Shown: positions 1 to 8,661, counted from the first letter of the stretch. The stretch is DNA of 64,000 nt from Aureimonas phyllosphaerae (GCF_900113065.1 NZ_FOOA01000001.1:372001-436000), one strand, 5' to 3'. Translations and numbers: made by a program. The notes: generated by a model not told the origin, from the letters alone.

Positions 1-191
1 TGATCGGCATTGTCCAGCGCGCCGAAGACGACGAGGCGCGAGCCGCCGAAGTTGGTGCCGACGGAGATCGTCTCGGTGGACAGGCCGATCTCGAACGTCT
101 CGGTGAGGGGTGCCGGGTTGTCCTGCGCCAGCGCCGCAGCCGGCAGCAGGAGAACGAGCGCCGCGGCCATGAGGCTCCGCCGCGCCCTCAC
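1..191 (-). CDS. TIGR02186-type membrane protein, N-terminal part
   Basis: Partial gene running off the left edge. Reading the minus strand from GTG at 191 gives a short basic stretch, a hydrophobic signal-like segment (AAALVLLLPAAALA), then TFEIGLSTETISVG and FGGSRLVVFGALDNAD. That resembles the start of the TIGR02186 family, predicted periplasmic/transmembrane proteins of unknown function usually encoded beside a TauE/SafE-type exporter. The GTG overlaps the TGA of the upstream exporter gene by four bases (GTGA), which supports this start and suggests translational coupling. An internal ATG at 170 is an alternative. The C-terminal membrane anchor is outside the window. The family call rests on the conserved N-terminal pattern and the neighbour. 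Confidence 0.75.
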   Translation of the reverse strand, partial: MRARRSLMAAALVLLLPAAALAQDNPAPLTETFEIGLSTETISVGTNFGGSRLVVFGALDNAD

Positions 192-1120
192 CCGCTCTCT
201 CCGCTCGGCAGCGTGATGGAATAGGGCTCGGAGGGCGGCACGACGAGCTCGACCAGAAGCCGGCCGGCAACCGCAAGCACGAGGAGCGCTAAAAGCGCTC
301 GAAGCTGCTCGCCGCGAAGCTTGCGGCCAGCCTCGGCGCCGAACTGCGCCCCGACCACGCCACCCAGCATCAGGAGGAAGGCAAGCACCACGTCCACCGT
401 CTCGTTGGTGGCAGCCTGCAACACGGTGGTGGCGGCCGCCGTCACCATGATCTGGACCAGCGACGTGCCGATCACGACGCTCGTCGGGACGCGCAGGAGA
501 TAGATCATCGCCGGCACCATGATGAAACCGCCGCCGACGCCCATCACCGATCCGAGGAGGCCGATGATAAAGCCGAGGCCGAGCACGGGCACCAGCGAGA
601 CGTAGAGCTTGGACCGCTTGAAGCGGGTCTTGAACGGCAGGCGGTGCACCCAGCTGTGGTGGCCGGAACGCCGCAGCACCTCGCCCGAACCGCCGCTGCG
701 CACCCGGCGCATGGCGCGCAGGCTCTCGTTCATCATCAGGACGCCCACGGTGCCGAGCATCACGACGTAGAGCATGGAGACCGCGAGATCGAGCTGGCCG
801 ATCCGGCGCAGGAGCGTGTAGACGCCGACGCCCACTACCGATCCGACGACGCCCCCGCCGATCAGCATGGCGGCGAGCTTCAGGTCGACGGTGCCGCGCT
901 TGTAGTGCGCGAGCGCCCCGGAGAACGACGCGGCGATCACTTGGTTGGCGCCGGTGGCGACGGCGACCGCGGGGGGGATGTTGTAGAAGATGAGGAGCGG
1001 CGTGATCAGGAAGCCGCCGCCCACCCCGAACATGCCCGACAGGAAGCCGACGGCCGCGCCCATCCCGACGATGACGAAGACGTTGACGGTGATCTCGGCG
1101 ATCGGGAGATAGAATGTCAC
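188..1120 (-). CDS. TauE/SafE (TSUP) family exporter
   Basis: Polytopic inner-membrane protein of about 310 residues, TSUP family. Members of this family move sulfite, sulfoacetate or other organosulfur anions. It shows the duplicated family signature: GFLSGMFGVGGGF near the N-terminus and GLLGSVMGVGGGF in the second half, each followed by hydrophobic helices. I chose the GTG at 1120 (VTFYLPIAE...) over the upstream ATG at 1195: the extra 25 residues are low-complexity and unlike the family, and a GGCGGA lies about nine bases upstream of the GTG. It is coupled to the downstream TIGR02186-type gene by a GTGA overlap. The substrate cannot be read from the sequence. Confidence 0.85.
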   Translation of the reverse strand: MTFYLPIAEITVNVFVIVGMGAAVGFLSGMFGVGGGFLITPLLIFYNIPPAVAVATGANQVIAASFSGALAHYKRGTVDLKLAAMLIGGGVVGSVVGVGVYTLLRRIGQLDLAVSMLYVVMLGTVGVLMMNESLRAMRRVRSGGSGEVLRRSGHHSWVHRLPFKTRFKRSKLYVSLVPVLGLGFIIGLLGSVMGVGGGFIMVPAMIYLLRVPTSVVIGTSLVQIMVTAAATTVLQAATNETVDVVLAFLLMLGGVVGAQFGAEAGRKLRGEQLRALLALLVLAVAGRLLVELVVPPSEPYSITLPSGESG

Positions 1121-1217
1121 GCGCGCGGTTCCGCCAAGCCGATCCACCGGAACGGAAAAGGGGTCCGGACCTCTTGGCCCGAACCCCTCCCCCAAGTCAA
1201 ACGCGAAGCGCCGGGTC

Positions 1218-4200
1218 TCAGGCGTCCTTGCGCTCCAGAAGCGCGCGGATCAGCGGCTCGTCGACCTTGCCGGTCGCCTCGAGGCCGGCCTTGCCCTGGA
1301 ACTGGCGGATCGCCGCTTCGGTCCGGGCGCCGACCTTGCCGTCCGGCTGGCCGGGATCGTAGCCGAGCTTGATCAGGATCGCCTGGACGTTGCGGATGGC
1401 GCGGCTCATGTCGACCGAGGCCGTACGGCCGGCGGTCTCGGACCAGTCGTCCGGGATCTCGACCGTGTTGGCGGTCTCGACGCGCGGCTGCGCGCTCCAG
1501 CTGGCGATTTCGGTATCGAGCGCCTGACGCTGCTCGGGCGACATGGTCTTGCCGACCTCCTGCATCTTGGCGGCGGCGTCCTTGTCGCCCGCCGATGCCA
1601 CGATGCCGAACCAGCGGTAGGACTTGGCGAGGTCCTGCTCGACGCCGGCACCGCGGGCAAACAGGATGCCGAGGTTGTACTGGCTGTCGCGCATGCCGTG
1701 GTCGGCGGCCTGGATGAACCACTTGGCGGCGTTCGCCGGCTCCGACTTGCCGTCGATCCCGGTGGCATAGAGCACCGCGAGGTTGTGCATGGCGCGCACA
1801 TTGCCCTGCTCGGCGGCCAGGAGATACCAGTCGCGAGCCGTGGCCGCGTTGCGCTCCACGCCGTTGCCCTTCTCGTAGAGCGTGCCGAGGCTGTACTGCG
1901 CCGGCGCGAAGCCGCGCGTCGCGGACTGGGCGAACCAGGCGAGCGCCGCTGCGGGATCGCTCGGCGCGTTGCGCCCTTCCATCACGCGCAGGCCGATCTC
2001 GAAAAGGGCCTTCGGGTCCTCGGCGCTGACCGCCTTGGCGAGCGCCTCGGACGCGATGCCTTGGGGCAGCGCGGGCATGGCGCCACGGGCCGCTTCGGGA
2101 AGCTGCTGGCGCACCGAGGCGAGAAGCGCGCCCGGCTCGACGGCAGCAGGCGACGCCACCGCGGTCTCGACGAGCGGCGCGGGGCTCGGCTCGGCGACCG
2201 ACGTCTGCGAGGGGACATCGACCATGTCCGGACGAGCCGGCGCGGTTTCCGCGAAGCCCTGCGGGATCGCCGGGGCGGCGGGAGCCTCCGCGACGGCGGG
2301 ACCGGTTTCCGTCATCGACGGCATCTCGGCAGGCATGGGCTGGCGAGCGAGGGCGGCGACATCCACCGGCTCGGACGATACCGCGGATGTCTCGGGCACG
2401 GCGACCGGTGCGGGTGCGGCGGCAACGGTGGCGGTCTCGCCGAGACCGACAGCGGCCTCCTGCTTCGGCGACAGACGATCGATGCCGAACGGCACGGCCA
2501 TCAGGGCCAGAAGCACGGCGCCGACGCCCATCAGGATCGGCTTGCGGCGGTTGGCGGCCGGCTTGCCGGCCAGATCCTCGCCGCGCTCCTCGCGCTCGCG
2601 CAGGGCCTCCGCCTCGGCCGCGGCGGCCATGGCGGCCTTGCGGGCGGCGGCGATGAAGTCGGCCTTCGCCATCGGCTCGGGCGCCGGCTCCTCGCCGCGC
2701 TGCTGCTGGCGGACGCGCTCGATGAGGGCGGCGATGTCGGGCGCGCCGGAGCCCGGCTCCAGCGGGCGGTTGGCCTCGCGCGAGATCAGGCTGTCGGCCG
2801 GGTCGAGCTCGGGCGCCTCGAGAACCGCAGCCTTAGGCTCGTCGGCCTCCGACGAGGGGGCATCGACCGAGGTCGACTCCTCGACGATCGGGGTCGGGCG
2901 GATGCGCTCGGCAAGGCTCGGCACGGCGCTGGCGTCGGCCTTCGTGCGCGCGGTCCGGCGTCCGATATGGCGCTGGAGCGCGGCGCGCAGGCCCTTGGGC
3001 TCCTCGTCCGCCGCCGCGTCGGCCGCAGCCGCGCGCTCGGCGAAGACCGGCGCGTCGGACGCGGCGACGATCTCCGCGGCCGGCGGCGTCACCGAAACCG
3101 GAGCCTCGGCGATCGGGGCGGTCTCGATCGTGGCGGGACGCAGCATCGGGGCCGCCGCACGCTCGACCGGCTGGCCGCGCATTTCCTGCTCGATCAGGGT
3201 GAGACGCTCGACGATCTTCAGAAGCGTCGCATGGACCGCGTCGAACACGCCGAAGGTGCGCTCGTCGCTCTCGCGGCACAGGGCCTCGAGGTTGCGCATG
3301 TCCTGCGCGAGTTCCTGGACGAAGCCGGTCTCGCGACGCGCGTCCTCGACCCTCATGCGCCGCACAGCCTCTTCGGCCGCCGCACGGGCCGCGGCGACGA
3401 CGTTGTCGCGGTTCTCGTCGAGCTGGCGCTCGATCGCATCGAGACGCTGGCTGACGGCGCCGGCATCCTCCACCGACGCACCCGGCACGCCGGCCAGGAT
3501 CTGCGTCATGCGGGTGATCTGCGTTTCCAGGGCGACGATGACCTCGGGGTCGACGACGCGCGCCGAAGCGGAGTCCTCGAGACGCTGTGCGATCGCCGTC
3601 AGGCGCTCTTCGAAGGCCGCCGTGTCGGCACCGCCGGTGCGGCGGAACAGGGTCTCGACGCGCTCGGCCAGCGTGTCGATCCGCTCGCCGAGATCGGACG
3701 TGGGCGCGGCCGCGCCGATGTCCTCGACGCGCTCGGCCAGCGCCGCGATCTGCGACGACAGGGCTTCGACGCCGCGCTGGTCGGCCAGCTTGTCGATCCG
3801 GCCGGTGAGGTCGGCGACGCGCGCCTCGATGCGCTCCACCGGCGCCATGTCGATCTGCGCGACCGCTGGGGCGGGCTGGCTGGCGAGCGCCGCAGCGATC
3901 TCGTCGAGGCGCTCCTCGAGAAGGGCGAAATGCGACAGGTCGGGCTCGCGCACCTCCTGCGTCAGGATCTCGATGCTCTGGGCAAGCGCGGCGACGCGCA
4001 TTTCGAGCTGGTCGATCTGCAGGATTTCGGGCATGCGCATGAGCGCGTGCTCGATCTCGCGCATCCGCTCGCCGAGACGGCTGACGCCGGCCTCCAGCTC
4101 ACCGATGTCGAGACGCTCGGCGAGCGCCTCGAAGCGGGCGTCCATCGCCTCCTGGCCATTCTCGGCGACGATCGCGTCGAGCTTCTCGCGCAGGCCGTCA

Positions 4201-5126
4201 AGCTCGGTGCGTAGGACGTTGGCGACCGACTCCTCGGCCTGCACGCGGGCGGTATCGAGGTAACGGGCCTCGAACTCCTCCCAGCGCTGCTGGACCGCGA
4301 GCACCTGGTCTTCCGTGGCGAGCGAACGCAGCGAGGTGCGCAGGCGCTCCAGTTCGACCTTCAGGTTGCGCTTGGCTTCGGCGTCAAGCGACATGTGCTC
4401 GGAGATGCGCGTCTCGAACGCGTCCCAGCGGCGCTTGACGGCCTCGAGCGACTCCTCGCGAGCCATCTGCCCGACCATCAGGGCGACCGCGTCGAGATCA
4501 CCGCGCAGCGCCTCGAGCGACGCCTGGTCGGCGGTGCCGGCGGTCAGCTCGGTCAGCTGCTCCATGATCTCGAAGATCTCGGCGCCGATGCTCTCGGGCG
4601 CGTCGCGCTCGGAGATCATGCGCTTCAACTCGGCGAACGAAGTCTGGAGATCGCGGATGCGCTCGTCGGTGTCGGTGCCGATGCGGCTCTGGATGTCGCC
4701 GCGCAGAAGGGTCAGCTCGGCCGCCAGATCCTTGATCAGCGCGATCGAGGCATTCTGCATCTGCAGCTGCTCGACCTCGGCAGCGATGGTGCCGATGCGA
4801 CGGCCGGCGGCGGCCCGGCGATGCGGCTCGTCCGCCTCGGAGGCGAGCACGCTTTCGACGGCAACGTTGGATACGGCGGCGGTCAGCGAGGGACGGCGGG
4901 CACGGCGCGCCTCGGCCGCGACGCGCAGCTTCTCACCGGCCGATCGGGTCGCGGTGGCCTCCGCCGGCTCCTCGGCCGGCGCGGCCGCGGCCGTCTTGGT
5001 GGACGACAGACGACTCAACCGCTGCTCCAGATCTTCCAGCGTCTTGCTGAGCGACGAGAACGACCCGTCCGACGCCGCCGGCGCATCCTCGGGACGCTGC
5101 CTCACCTTCGCTTCGTTCTGCCCCAT
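1218..5126 (-). CDS. podJ: PodJ-like polar organizer: coiled coil, one TM helix, Sel1 repeats, peptidoglycan-binding domain
   Basis: A protein of 1302 residues. From about residue 20 to 700 it is a long, charged, heptad-rich coiled coil with many LEERLDEIA-type repeats. A Pro/Ala/Glu-rich linker follows, then one membrane helix near residues 862-884 (ILMGVGAVLLALMAVPFGI). The periplasmic part has an Ala/Pro linker, about four Sel1/TPR repeats (residues ~1034-1195, e.g. AQYSLGTLYEKGNGV) and a C-terminal PG_binding_1 domain (~1243-1295, NVQAILIKLGYDPGQPDGKVG). This is the architecture of PodJ, which marks the new pole in Caulobacter and Agrobacterium. It is longer than Caulobacter PodJ, mainly in the coiled coil. 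AAGGAG sits seven bases before the ATG. A CtrA-type site lies 76-90 bp upstream of the start. Confidence 0.8.
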   Translation of the reverse strand: MGQNEAKVRQRPEDAPAASDGSFSSLSKTLEDLEQRLSRLSSTKTAAAAPAEEPAEATATRSAGEKLRVAAEARRARRPSLTAAVSNVAVESVLASEADEPHRRAAAGRRIGTIAAEVEQLQMQNASIALIKDLAAELTLLRGDIQSRIGTDTDERIRDLQTSFAELKRMISERDAPESIGAEIFEIMEQLTELTAGTADQASLEALRGDLDAVALMVGQMAREESLEAVKRRWDAFETRISEHMSLDAEAKRNLKVELERLRTSLRSLATEDQVLAVQQRWEEFEARYLDTARVQAEESVANVLRTELDGLREKLDAIVAENGQEAMDARFEALAERLDIGELEAGVSRLGERMREIEHALMRMPEILQIDQLEMRVAALAQSIEILTQEVREPDLSHFALLEERLDEIAAALASQPAPAVAQIDMAPVERIEARVADLTGRIDKLADQRGVEALSSQIAALAERVEDIGAAAPTSDLGERIDTLAERVETLFRRTGGADTAAFEERLTAIAQRLEDSASARVVDPEVIVALETQITRMTQILAGVPGASVEDAGAVSQRLDAIERQLDENRDNVVAAARAAAEEAVRRMRVEDARRETGFVQELAQDMRNLEALCRESDERTFGVFDAVHATLLKIVERLTLIEQEMRGQPVERAAAPMLRPATIETAPIAEAPVSVTPPAAEIVAASDAPVFAERAAAADAAADEEPKGLRAALQRHIGRRTARTKADASAVPSLAERIRPTPIVEESTSVDAPSSEADEPKAAVLEAPELDPADSLISREANRPLEPGSGAPDIAALIERVRQQQRGEEPAPEPMAKADFIAAARKAAMAAAAEAEALREREERGEDLAGKPAANRRKPILMGVGAVLLALMAVPFGIDRLSPKQEAAVGLGETATVAAAPAPVAVPETSAVSSEPVDVAALARQPMPAEMPSMTETGPAVAEAPAAPAIPQGFAETAPARPDMVDVPSQTSVAEPSPAPLVETAVASPAAVEPGALLASVRQQLPEAARGAMPALPQGIASEALAKAVSAEDPKALFEIGLRVMEGRNAPSDPAAALAWFAQSATRGFAPAQYSLGTLYEKGNGVERNAATARDWYLLAAEQGNVRAMHNLAVLYATGIDGKSEPANAAKWFIQAADHGMRDSQYNLGILFARGAGVEQDLAKSYRWFGIVASAGDKDAAAKMQEVGKTMSPEQRQALDTEIASWSAQPRVETANTVEIPDDWSETAGRTASVDMSRAIRNVQAILIKLGYDPGQPDGKVGARTEAAIRQFQGKAGLEATGKVDEPLIRALLERKDA

Positions 5127-5201
5127 GTCCCGCTCCTTCCGCCGCCCGCCGCCGCCTGCCTGCGGGCACGACCGCTCTGCCTGAGTTCACGACCGCGCGG
5201 C

Positions 5202-5216
5202 TTAACGAAGGGTTAA
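5202..5216. promoter_or_regulatory. Candidate CtrA box upstream of podJ
   Basis: TTAA (5202-5205), seven bases, TTAA (5213-5216): the TTAA-N7-TTAA core of the CtrA consensus. It lies in the 270-bp gap between podJ (minus) and the MerR gene (plus), closer to podJ. A further TTAA-rich run (GGTTAAGGATTTAAAAACC) follows at about 5228-5250. Binding is inferred from the motif alone. Confidence 0.5.
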
Positions 5217-5396
5217 GCAGTGGTCCTCTGGTTAAGGATTTAAAAACCTAACCGGGAGCGAGGCTGGATTTGGACCCGTCGCGCCTTGTCGATCCGGCGC
5301 CTGCACCGATAAATATTTTTCATGCGGCAGGCTTACGAAATCATGGTCGCGATGAAGTACACTCGTGTGTTATGGGCGGGTGATGAGTGAGACATC

Positions 5397-5879
5397 ATGA
5401 AACATCCGAAGTCGGACGATCCGAACGACGAGACAGAAGCCGGTCTGAGCATCGAAACCCTTCTGGGCTATGGCTCCGAGGGTTCAAGCGAGGTCGGGGA
5501 CAGCTTCCGCATCGGCGATCTTGCCCGCGAGTTCGGAGTGTCGCTGCGTACCCTGAGGTTCTATGAGGACCGGGGGCTCCTCCAGCCCGAGCGACAGGGC
5601 ACGACGCGAATCTATTCGCGCCGCGACCGCATGCGCCTGCGGCTCGTGCTGACGGCCAAGCTTCTCGGCTTCTCGCTGACCGAGGCCAAGCAGATCATCG
5701 ACGTCTACCACCAGCCGAACGGAGCGCGAAAGCAGCTCGAGGTGGCGCTCCAGCGCATGGCCGAGCAGAAGGTCGTGCTTCAGGATCAAAGGCAGGAGAT
5801 CGACCGGTCGCTCGAGGCGATGGACGTCGCTCTCGACGTGGTCAGCGAACGACTGCAGAAGATGCTGGACGAGAAGTAG
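5397..5879 (+). CDS. MerR family transcriptional regulator
   Basis: Protein of 160 residues. After a poorly conserved acidic lead of about 38 residues, the MerR winged helix-turn-helix begins at FRIGDLAREFGVSLRTLRFY, followed by EDRGLLQPERQGTTRIYSRR and a second helical block ending in a C-terminal coiled coil (about residues 105-158) for dimerisation. No cysteines or other metal-sensing cluster are visible in the C-terminal part, so this is not an obvious metal sensor. Similar MerR proteins in Hyphomicrobiales control acyl-CoA metabolism, but no such gene is adjacent here and the target is unknown. The ATG at 5397 is favoured because the upstream ATG at 5383 runs into TGA after five codons. 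Confidence 0.85.
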   Translation: MKHPKSDDPNDETEAGLSIETLLGYGSEGSSEVGDSFRIGDLAREFGVSLRTLRFYEDRGLLQPERQGTTRIYSRRDRMRLRLVLTAKLLGFSLTEAKQIIDVYHQPNGARKQLEVALQRMAEQKVVLQDQRQEIDRSLEAMDVALDVVSERLQKMLDEK

Positions 5880-5931
5880 CAGCGTCGCGGCCGACCCGGA
5901 TCAAGCCTTTCGTGAAGGAATGATGAAGATT

Positions 5932-5951
5932 TTGCACGAATTGCCGTGCAA
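5932..5951. promoter_or_regulatory. Inverted repeat in the MerR-to-small-ORF gap
   Basis: Arms TTGCACG and CGTGCAA separated by six bases. No T-run follows, so it is not a typical terminator of the MerR gene. It sits about 100 bp upstream of the small ORF at 6052 and could be an operator for that transcription unit. The rest of 5880-6051 shows no gene; a second short inverted repeat (GCTGC/GCAGC) and an AT-rich CATATATG lie near 5985-6012. Confidence 0.35.
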
Positions 5952-6051
5952 CTTCGACGGGGGACCTATGCGCCGGAAGGGGTAGCTGCTCATATCGCGA
6001 TGCAGCATATATGTCTCAGGGAGCCCGAGAAAGCAGTCCCGAGAGGTTAGC

Positions 6052-6258
6052 ATGTTGAACGTCCGCACCGAACGTACCGGGTCCTTCCCGACGCAGATCG
6101 GCGCCACCGCCCGCCGTCCGGGAGCCGACCGCGCCCGTCCGTCCAGCCGCTTCGCCCATGGTACTGCCCGTCCGATGTATCTGGAGTCCGAGCCGACGAT
6201 CCACATGATCTCGCGCCGCGGCTCGATGTTCGAGGCGAGCGCACCGCAGCGTCCCTGA
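6052..6258 (+). CDS. Unrecognised small Arg-rich ORF, or an sRNA locus
   Basis: An ORF of 68 codons starting MLNVRTERTGSFPTQIG and ending in SMFEASAPQRP. It has a purine-rich GAGAGG eight bases before the ATG and a strong hairpin terminator about 40 bp after its stop. It is Arg-rich, with no signal peptide, membrane helix or family motif that I recognise. Promoter-like sequence, ribosome site, short ORF and terminator form a compact unit in an otherwise empty 490-bp gap between the MerR gene and prmA. A non-coding RNA under the same promoter is equally possible. The minus-strand reading frames here lack comparable signals. Confidence 0.4.
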   Translation: MLNVRTERTGSFPTQIGATARRPGADRARPSSRFAHGTARPMYLESEPTIHMISRRGSMFEASAPQRP

Positions 6259-6299
6259 CCGGCGGCGCGAGGCTCGCCTCGCTCTCCCATGCGAAATTG

Positions 6300-6330
6300 A
6301 AAGGGCTCGGCAGATTGCCGGGCCTTTTGT
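6300..6330. terminator. Rho-independent terminator, probably bidirectional
   Basis: Thirteen-bp stem (two G-T pairs) with arms 6300-6312 and 6316-6328 and a three-base loop. The plus strand ends in TTTT; the minus strand ends in CCCTTTCAATTT. It can end the small-ORF transcript and the convergent prmA transcript. Confidence 0.75.
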
Positions 6331-6372
6331 CGTTCGAAGGCTCGCTGCGGCTTCCCGCCCCTCCCCGTCCGA

Positions 6373-7254
6373 TCAAAGCGCTCCGGCGCGGTTGCGGCAG
6401 AGATGCAGCGTGACCCACTCGCCGCGCCGCAGCGTCTGCCGGTGGAACAGGCCCTGAATACGATAGGCGGACAGGACCGCATCGCGCTGCCGGTCGAGGA
6501 TCCCCGACAGGACGACGTCGCCGTCGTCGGAAAGATGCCGCGCCACCTGCGGGGCGAGTTGCATCAGCGGCCCGGCGAGGATGTTGGCGATCACGAGATC
6601 GAAGGGCGCCGAGCGCCGGAAGGCCGGCGAGCCGAAGCCGGTGGCTGTCGCCGTCTCGACATAACGCGCGACGCCGTTGGCCCGTACGTTGTCGCGCGCG
6701 ACGGCGATCGCGACCGGGTCGATGTCGGTCGCCAGCACGGGACGCCGCGCCAGCTTGGCGAAGGCGATCGCCAGCACGGCGCTGCCGGTGCCAAGATCCA
6801 GCGCGTTGCGCGGCCGGCGGCGACGCACCACGGTCTCGATCATCGTGAGGCAGCCGGCGGTTGTGCCATGGTGGCCGGTGCCGAAAGCCTGTCCCGCCTC
6901 GATCTCGATCGCCAGGTCGTTGGGCAGCACCTTGTGTCGATCGTGCGCCCCATGCACCAGGAAGCGCCCCGCGCGAACCGGCTTGAGCCCGGCCAGCACC
7001 TCGGCCATCCAGTCGATCTCCGGCAGGTCCTCGCGCTCCGGCTCGAAGTCGGCGAACGCTTCCCGGACGGCGTCGAGGTCCACAGTCTCGGCATCCTCGA
7101 AATAGACGGACACCTCGAAGATTTGGGCGGCCTCGTCGATCTCGGTCAGCGCGACGGGCGAGCCCTCCTCGCCGAACCGCTGGTCGAGCCGGTCATAAAG
7201 CGCCTCGGCGGGCGGGCGCTCGGAGCGCGCATGGAAACGGACCTGACCCAACAC
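6373..7254 (-). CDS. prmA: Ribosomal protein L11 methyltransferase
   Basis: SAM-dependent methyltransferase that trimethylates ribosomal protein L11. The C-terminal half carries the Rossmann motif ALDLGTGSAVLAIAFAKL and the PrmA motif DLVIANILAGPLMQLAP; the N-terminal half is the L11-recognition domain. AFGTGHHGTT precedes the SAM loop, as in the family. The frame is open to a GTG at 7296, but GTG 7254 or TTG 7251, just after GTGAGG, better fits the family length (about 293 residues); the start is uncertain. It lies downstream of the SCO1-like gene on the same strand with about 46 bp between them. Confidence 0.9.
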   Translation of the reverse strand: MLGQVRFHARSERPPAEALYDRLDQRFGEEGSPVALTEIDEAAQIFEVSVYFEDAETVDLDAVREAFADFEPEREDLPEIDWMAEVLAGLKPVRAGRFLVHGAHDRHKVLPNDLAIEIEAGQAFGTGHHGTTAGCLTMIETVVRRRRPRNALDLGTGSAVLAIAFAKLARRPVLATDIDPVAIAVARDNVRANGVARYVETATATGFGSPAFRRSAPFDLVIANILAGPLMQLAPQVARHLSDDGDVVLSGILDRQRDAVLSAYRIQGLFHRQTLRRGEWVTLHLCRNRAGAL

Positions 7255-7300
7255 GACCTCACTTCTCGAAAATGAACCGGCGGCCGGACCGCCCACCCCG

Positions 7301-7924
7301 TCACAGCGTGACGAGCCGCTCCAGCTTGCCCCGCGCGGTGTCGGGGTTCTCGCCGTAGGCGATGGTGCCGACGAAGCGCCCCGCCCTGTCGAGAAGGATC
7401 ACGGATGCGGTGTGATCCATCGTGTAGTCGTCGCCCTGCGGCACCTTCTTGGAATAGGCGCCGTAGCCCTTCAGCATCGCCGCGACGTCCTCCGGCTTGC
7501 CAGTGACGGCGGTGATGTCCGGCGACAGGGCGCCGACATAGGTCTTCAGGATCTCCGGCGTGTCGCGCTCGGGATCGACCGTCACGAACACGATGCCGAG
7601 ATCCTTGCCCTTCTCCTTCAGCGCCTTCTGATAGCCGCTCAGTTCATAGAGCGTCGTCGGGCAGACGTCGGGGCAATGGGTGAAGCCGAAGAACAAGGCG
7701 GTCGGGCGGCTGCGCAGCGCCGCCTCGGTGACCGGCGCACCGTTCTGGTCGACCAGCGAAAAGCTGGTGCCGAAGGGCGCGGCATCCGACACCTCCTGCA
7801 TCTCGGCCCGGCCGAAGGCCCAGACGAGAACCAAAAGCGCCAGCACCGCCGCCACAAGGAACCACAGCGCGTAGCGCAGCACCGGCAGTCGGCGTCGGCT
7901 GGGGCCAGGGGTCGGATCGGTCAT
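7301..7924 (-). CDS. SCO1/SenC family copper chaperone/thioredoxin-like protein
   Basis: Membrane-anchored periplasmic protein of 207 residues. One N-terminal helix (ALWFLVAAVLALLVLVWAFG) is followed by a thioredoxin-like fold with the copper-binding CxxxC (THCPDVCPTTLYE), VDPERDTPE, and the distal ligand His in MDHTASVILLD. SCO proteins help assemble the CuA site of cytochrome c oxidase, or act in thiol redox control. No oxidase gene is near. The start ATG at 7924 has AAGGAG seven bases upstream; a longer reading to 7993 is rejected because it lacks this and adds a non-family tail. Confidence 0.9.
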   Translation of the reverse strand: MTDPTPGPSRRRLPVLRYALWFLVAAVLALLVLVWAFGRAEMQEVSDAAPFGTSFSLVDQNGAPVTEAALRSRPTALFFGFTHCPDVCPTTLYELSGYQKALKEKGKDLGIVFVTVDPERDTPEILKTYVGALSPDITAVTGKPEDVAAMLKGYGAYSKKVPQGDDYTMDHTASVILLDRAGRFVGTIAYGENPDTARGKLERLVTL

Positions 7925-8007
7925 CGCATTGCTCCTTCGATGCGGTCTCGGATACAGGATTGATCCGCCGCATCCAAGGCCGCGGCAGAACACGGACCGA
8001 GGGCGGA

Positions 8008-8661
8008 ATGAAGGACGGCGAGCCGGCGAGCGACGATCTGCGGTTCCGGCCCGACGAGCCGCGCATCCATCCGAGCGCCGAACTGAAGCAGACGCGCCTT
8101 GGCCGCCATTGCGACATCGGTCCGCGCGTCGTGCTGCGCGACGTCGCGATCGGCAACTACACCTATTTTGAGCGCGGCGGCGAAGCGACGCACGCCGTGA
8201 TCGGCAAGTTCTGCTCGATCGCCGCGCACGTGCGCATCAATGCGCTGGAACACCCCGTCGAGCGCGTGACCACCCACAAGATCAGCTACCGGCCGAACGA
8301 GTATTTCCGCTGGCAAGGCGTCGACGAGCAGTTCCGCGAGCGTCGCCTCGCACGCCGCGTCGAGATCGGCCACGATGTCTGGATCGGCCACGGGGCGGTG
8401 ATCCTGCCCGGCGTCTCGATCGGGACCGGGGCCGTGATCGGCGCGTCCGCGGTGGTTAGCCGAGACGTCGAACCCTACACGATCGTCGCCGGCGTTCCCG
8501 CCCGCGTGCTGCGAGCGCGCTTTTCGCCCGAGGTCGCGGCAGGCTTCCAAAGGCTCGCCTGGTGGGACTGGCCGAAGGAAAAGCTGTTCGAGGCTGTGGC
8601 CGACATGCAGACGCTGTCGCCCGAGGCTTTCTTAGATCGGTGGGACTCCACCGAAAGTTGA
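8008..8661 (+). CDS. Left-handed beta-helix acyltransferase, TIGR03308-like
   Basis: Hexapeptide-repeat transferase of about 217 residues. The pattern VIGKFCSIAAHVRINALEHP, then VEIGHDVWIGHGAVILPGVS, GAVIGASAVVSRDVEPYTIV, AGVPARVLRARF and finally LAWWDWPKEKL is typical of the TIGR03308 group, transferases often encoded in phosphonate (phn) clusters. The His of the GHDVW/GHGAV region fits acetyl-CoA-dependent catalysis. No phn genes are in the window, so the substrate is open. ATG 8008 (MKDGEP) with GAGGG upstream is preferred to the ORF-extending ATG at 7960, which overlaps the promoter region of the divergent SCO1-like gene. Confidence 0.8.
   Translation: MKDGEPASDDLRFRPDEPRIHPSAELKQTRLGRHCDIGPRVVLRDVAIGNYTYFERGGEATHAVIGKFCSIAAHVRINALEHPVERVTTHKISYRPNEYFRWQGVDEQFRERRLARRVEIGHDVWIGHGAVILPGVSIGTGAVIGASAVVSRDVEPYTIVAGVPARVLRARFSPEVAAGFQRLAWWDWPKEKLFEAVADMQTLSPEAFLDRWDSTES

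Noticed and set aside
1698-4263. Two long plus-strand frames opposite podJ
   Set aside because: Low-complexity Arg/Ser/Ala or Leu/Gly/Arg translations, wholly antisense to a gene with clear domains.
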